DNA from: JAWPMT01 sp965242775
Lineage (GTDB): Bacteria; Bacteroidota; Bacteroidia; Cytophagales; Cyclobacteriaceae
DNA length: 64,000 nucleotides
Direction: 5' to 3'
Assembly (NCBI GenBank): GCA_965242775.1
Contig: CBDETI010000005.1
Coordinates: 434,001-498,000, forward strand
The position numbers and the translations under genes were made by a program. The notes under the pieces were generated by a model that saw only the letters and a list, made by a program, of their open reading frames with translations, was not told the DNA's origin and did no database searches. This document shows positions 62,004 through 64,000 of this stretch, piece by piece. The stretch's first letter is position 1; the number at the start of each line of letters is the position of its first letter.

Positions 62004-62942
62004 ATGCAAAATCGTAGATCTTTCCTAAGGCAAACTGCTATCACTTCTTCTGCGATGGCGTTTTTCCCCAATACCGGTTGGGACCTAAGTAAGCTTATGG
62101 ACAACAAACTGAATATCTCGTTGGCGCAGTGGTCGCTCAACAGGTCGATCCGTGATGGCACGATCAAGGCTGAAGATTTTGCCTCAATTTCAAAAAACAC
62201 TTACCAAATAGACGCCATCGAATATGTCTCTGGCCTGTATCCTGAGAAGGGCGCTGACGAGGCGTTTTGGCTCGATTTGAAAAAAAGAGCCGATGACGAA
62301 GGTGTAAAAAGCCTCTTGATCATGGTCGATGAAGAGGGTGATCTAGGTGATATGGTTGAGGGAAATAGGTTGAAAGCAGTCGAAAATCATTATAAGTGGG
62401 TGGATAATGCCAAAGCACTGGGATGTCATTCAATTAGGGTCAATGCCTTTGGCCAGGGAAGCATTGCTCAGGTAAAGAGTGCGCTGGTAGATGGGCTCGG
62501 AAGGCTTGCTGAATATGGCGCTAGCCAAGGGATCAACATTTTAATAGAAAACCACGGGCTGCATAGCTCAAATGGCAAGTTTGTAGTAGATGTAATAAAA
62601 AGGGTCAACAGCCCGCACCTGGGTACGCTCCCCGATTTTGGAAACTGGTGCTTAACAAAGAAGTGGGGTGGCACGAGCGATGGTGATTGTACGCAGGCCT
62701 ACGATTTCTATACTGGTCTCTCTGACTTCCTTCCTTACGCGAAAGGAGTAAGTGCCAAGTCCTACGATTTTGATGAAAAAGGAAGCCAAATTTCGCTTGA
62801 TTACCATCGCTTCTTGAGGATCTTAAAAGAGGCTAGCTACAATGGCTACATCGGCATTGAGTATGAAGGCAACAACCTCGGAGAACATGAGGGCATCATC
62901 GCGACAAAAGCGTTGCTGGAGCGTGTTTGGAGCAGCTTGTAG
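62004..62942 (+). CDS. Tat-exported sugar phosphate isomerase/epimerase-like TIM barrel
   Basis: 312 residues. Twin-arginine signal NRRSFLRQTAITSSAMAFF (about 3-21). The rest is an AP-endonuclease-2/xylose isomerase-type TIM barrel with candidate metal ligands in ILIENHG near 180, LPDFGNWC near 211-218 and IGIEYEGNN near 288-296. Exported members are common in Bacteroidota and often act on sugars or keto-sugars; the substrate is unknown. It follows the AraC gene by 58 bp on the same strand and ends 3 bp from a convergent gene. Confidence 0.8.
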   Translation: MQNRRSFLRQTAITSSAMAFFPNTGWDLSKLMDNKLNISLAQWSLNRSIRDGTIKAEDFASISKNTYQIDAIEYVSGLYPEKGADEAFWLDLKKRADDEGVKSLLIMVDEEGDLGDMVEGNRLKAVENHYKWVDNAKALGCHSIRVNAFGQGSIAQVKSALVDGLGRLAEYGASQGINILIENHGLHSSNGKFVVDVIKRVNSPHLGTLPDFGNWCLTKKWGGTSDGDCTQAYDFYTGLSDFLPYAKGVSAKSYDFDEKGSQISLDYHRFLRILKEASYNGYIGIEYEGNNLGEHEGIIATKALLERVWSSL

Positions 62943-62945
62943 CCT

Positions 62946-63563
62946 TTAGGGGTGCTCTTGCCAATAAGCGGTTAGAAGTTTCTTCCAGATACGAGCATTT
63001 TCGGCGTTCGGCACAAATCCATCTTTCAAATAGACCTGATGAGTGGCTAGCGAGTCGTAGGTTATGGCCCAGGCAACAATTGGCTTAAGCTTTTCATGAA
63101 CACTCTGGTTGGATTCATCCCAATTATATTGGGTTTCCTTGACACGAAGTTCTTCGTCGAACCAAAAAGTTACTGTTGCTGACAGGCCATGGGGTATTCC
63201 GATTAAATGAAAAAACTCATTGTCTTCGTTGAACCTGCCGGTGACTGAAACTTCACTCTCGTCAAAAGCAGTAACAGAGAAAGAATAGCTACCATTCCAC
63301 GCGACATCCCACTGGTTCCATCCGGAATTGGGGTTAAACCTGGAAGTAATACCTTCTCCTTCTTTTGCGCCATGCCAGGTTAGGCTCACCTTTTGTTTAA
63401 ATTCAGCATAATCCGGATGCTCAAAATCATGTCTGTTTTTGGCGGCATAGTATCGGTCCACCTTCTCCAGTACACGGTCTTTTATGCTCTGGCTTGAGCA
63501 AAACACCAACGGAAGAACGAAACACAACCAAGCAAATCTCATCCAGTGAAAATATCTATTCAT
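62946..63563 (-). CDS. Small exported protein, unknown function
   Basis: About 205 residues from the ATG at 63563, which starts a proper signal peptide (hydrophobic 8-20, ending LVFCSSQS); a longer frame begins at 63599. The mature part has a helix (VLEKVDRYYAAKNRHDFEHP) and alternating strands (VSLTWHGAKE, FSVTAFDESEVSVTG, LSATVTFWFDEELRV). It resembles small beta-barrel or NTF2-like proteins, but no family can be named. Confidence 0.6.
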   Translation of the reverse strand: MNRYFHWMRFAWLCFVLPLVFCSSQSIKDRVLEKVDRYYAAKNRHDFEHPDYAEFKQKVSLTWHGAKEGEGITSRFNPNSGWNQWDVAWNGSYSFSVTAFDESEVSVTGRFNEDNEFFHLIGIPHGLSATVTFWFDEELRVKETQYNWDESNQSVHEKLKPIVAWAITYDSLATHQVYLKDGFVPNAENARIWKKLLTAYWQEHP

Positions 63564-63621
63564 CACTGCACCGGTAACCACTTTCGTGCGGTTTTGCATA
63601 TCGTTAACACTGCAATATACC

Positions 63622-64000
63622 TTATGGCCTTGCCAGCGAACCTAGCAACCTCAGGCTGTTGTCTACCATGTCGTTAAATGGTAGCCCAAAGCTGATCCTG
63701 ATGAAATTTTCAAACCCGGGTGAAGCACTGAAGATAGAGCCGGGCCAAATACTGACGTCCTCGTCAAGTGCCTTGTGAAATAAGTCGATGGCATTGATGC
63801 TTTTATCCAATTCAACCCAAAGGACAAAGCCACCCATTGGTTTGGTAACCTTGGTGCCTGCAGGGAAGTATTTCGCAATCGCTTCGAGGTATTGCATAGA
63901 TGCCAGCTGCAGGGCCTTTCGAAGTTTTTTGATGTGCAAATCATACCTGCCAGTGTTGAAAAATTGCGCCATTGCTGCCTGGGTAGGATTGGTTGCCGAT
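63622..64000 (-). CDS. MocR/PdxR-like aminotransferase domain, C-terminal part
   Basis: The reading frame is open to the window edge, so the N-terminus lies outside. The visible part reads back from the edge as SATNPTQAAMAQFF, then YDLHIKKLRKALQLASMQYL, then PMGGFVLWVELDK and FIRISFG. These match the C-terminal region of the fold-type I aminotransferase domain in GntR/MocR regulators and related enzymes. Whether a DNA-binding domain precedes it cannot be seen. The ATG at 63972 is internal and not the start. Confidence 0.8.
   Translation of the reverse strand, partial: SATNPTQAAMAQFFNTGRYDLHIKKLRKALQLASMQYLEAIAKYFPAGTKVTKPMGGFVLWVELDKSINAIDLFHKALDEDVSIWPGSIFSASPGFENFIRISFGLPFNDMVDNSLRLLGSLARP

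Noticed and set aside
1..64000. CRISPR arrays, tRNA/rRNA genes, insertion sequences, prophage
   Set aside because: Read for regular spaced repeats, transposase-like proteins and RNA gene signatures on both strands; nothing convincing was seen.

Overview
The window looks like a chromosomal segment of a Bacteroidota bacterium, most likely of the order Cytophagales. This is inferred from gene content: long FtsX/MacB-type permeases without their own ATPase, LytS/LytTR pairs, AraC regulators with membrane-spanning N-termini, an NtrC-type regulator, an ABC permease fused to an M1 peptidase, a carboxypeptidase-regulatory/TonB-type outer-membrane receptor, DUF2911 and TIGR04076 proteins. Start regions carry TAnnTTTG-like -7 boxes rather than strong Shine-Dalgarno sequences. 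I see no tRNA, rRNA, CRISPR array, transposase or prophage gene.

Layout. 0-13.7 kb: envelope lipoproteins, a retropepsin-like lipoprotein, an orphan permease behind a membrane AraC regulator, an epimerase-like protein, a DUF2911/TPR protein, a secreted concanavalin-like protein and an outer-membrane receptor. 13.9-15.5 kb: a LytS kinase with a LytTR regulator that is frameshifted in this sequence. 16-25.5 kb: a thioesterase and a SulP transporter, then a permease divergent from an NtrC regulator/kinase pair with a candidate sigma-54 promoter and a dyad between them, then a second, intact LytS/LytTR pair. 25.7-30.2 kb: an ABC ATPase and a permease-M1 peptidase fusion. 30.2-35.8 kb: a tightly packed five-gene operon (aldo/keto reductase, NhaC, TIGR04076, NhaC, PLP gamma-lyase-like enzyme). 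36-44.2 kb: a nucleoside hydrolase, small secreted or cytosolic proteins, two further membrane AraC regulators, an SGNH-like protein and an esterase.

44.3-47.7 kb: a Rieske oxygenase divergent from an AdiC-like amino acid permease that is translationally coupled to an arginine-deiminase/DDAH-family enzyme, a plausible guanidino- or methylated-amino-acid module. 47.7-50 kb: a TAP-like hydrolase, a small membrane protein, and a 450-bp non-coding stretch with several hairpins flanked by two FNR/CRP-like dyads. 50-56.1 kb: two tandem PadR-permease pairs with repeated operator-like sequences upstream. 56.2-61.9 kb: a complete trans-4-hydroxyproline catabolic operon (epimerase, D-hydroxyproline dehydrogenase, deaminase, alpha-ketoglutarate semialdehyde dehydrogenase) with a divergent AraC regulator. 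The window ends with a Tat-exported TIM-barrel protein, a small exported protein and the C-terminal part of a MocR-like aminotransferase.

The most distinctive points are the predicted NtrC/sigma-54 permease circuit with an unusual AAA+ domain, the one-base frameshift in a response regulator, the NhaC/TIGR04076/PLP operon, the permease/deiminase/Rieske module, the structured intergenic element, and -7 boxes lying exactly 3 nt before start codons, which suggests leaderless transcripts. All functional statements rest on motif recognition; no database search was run.
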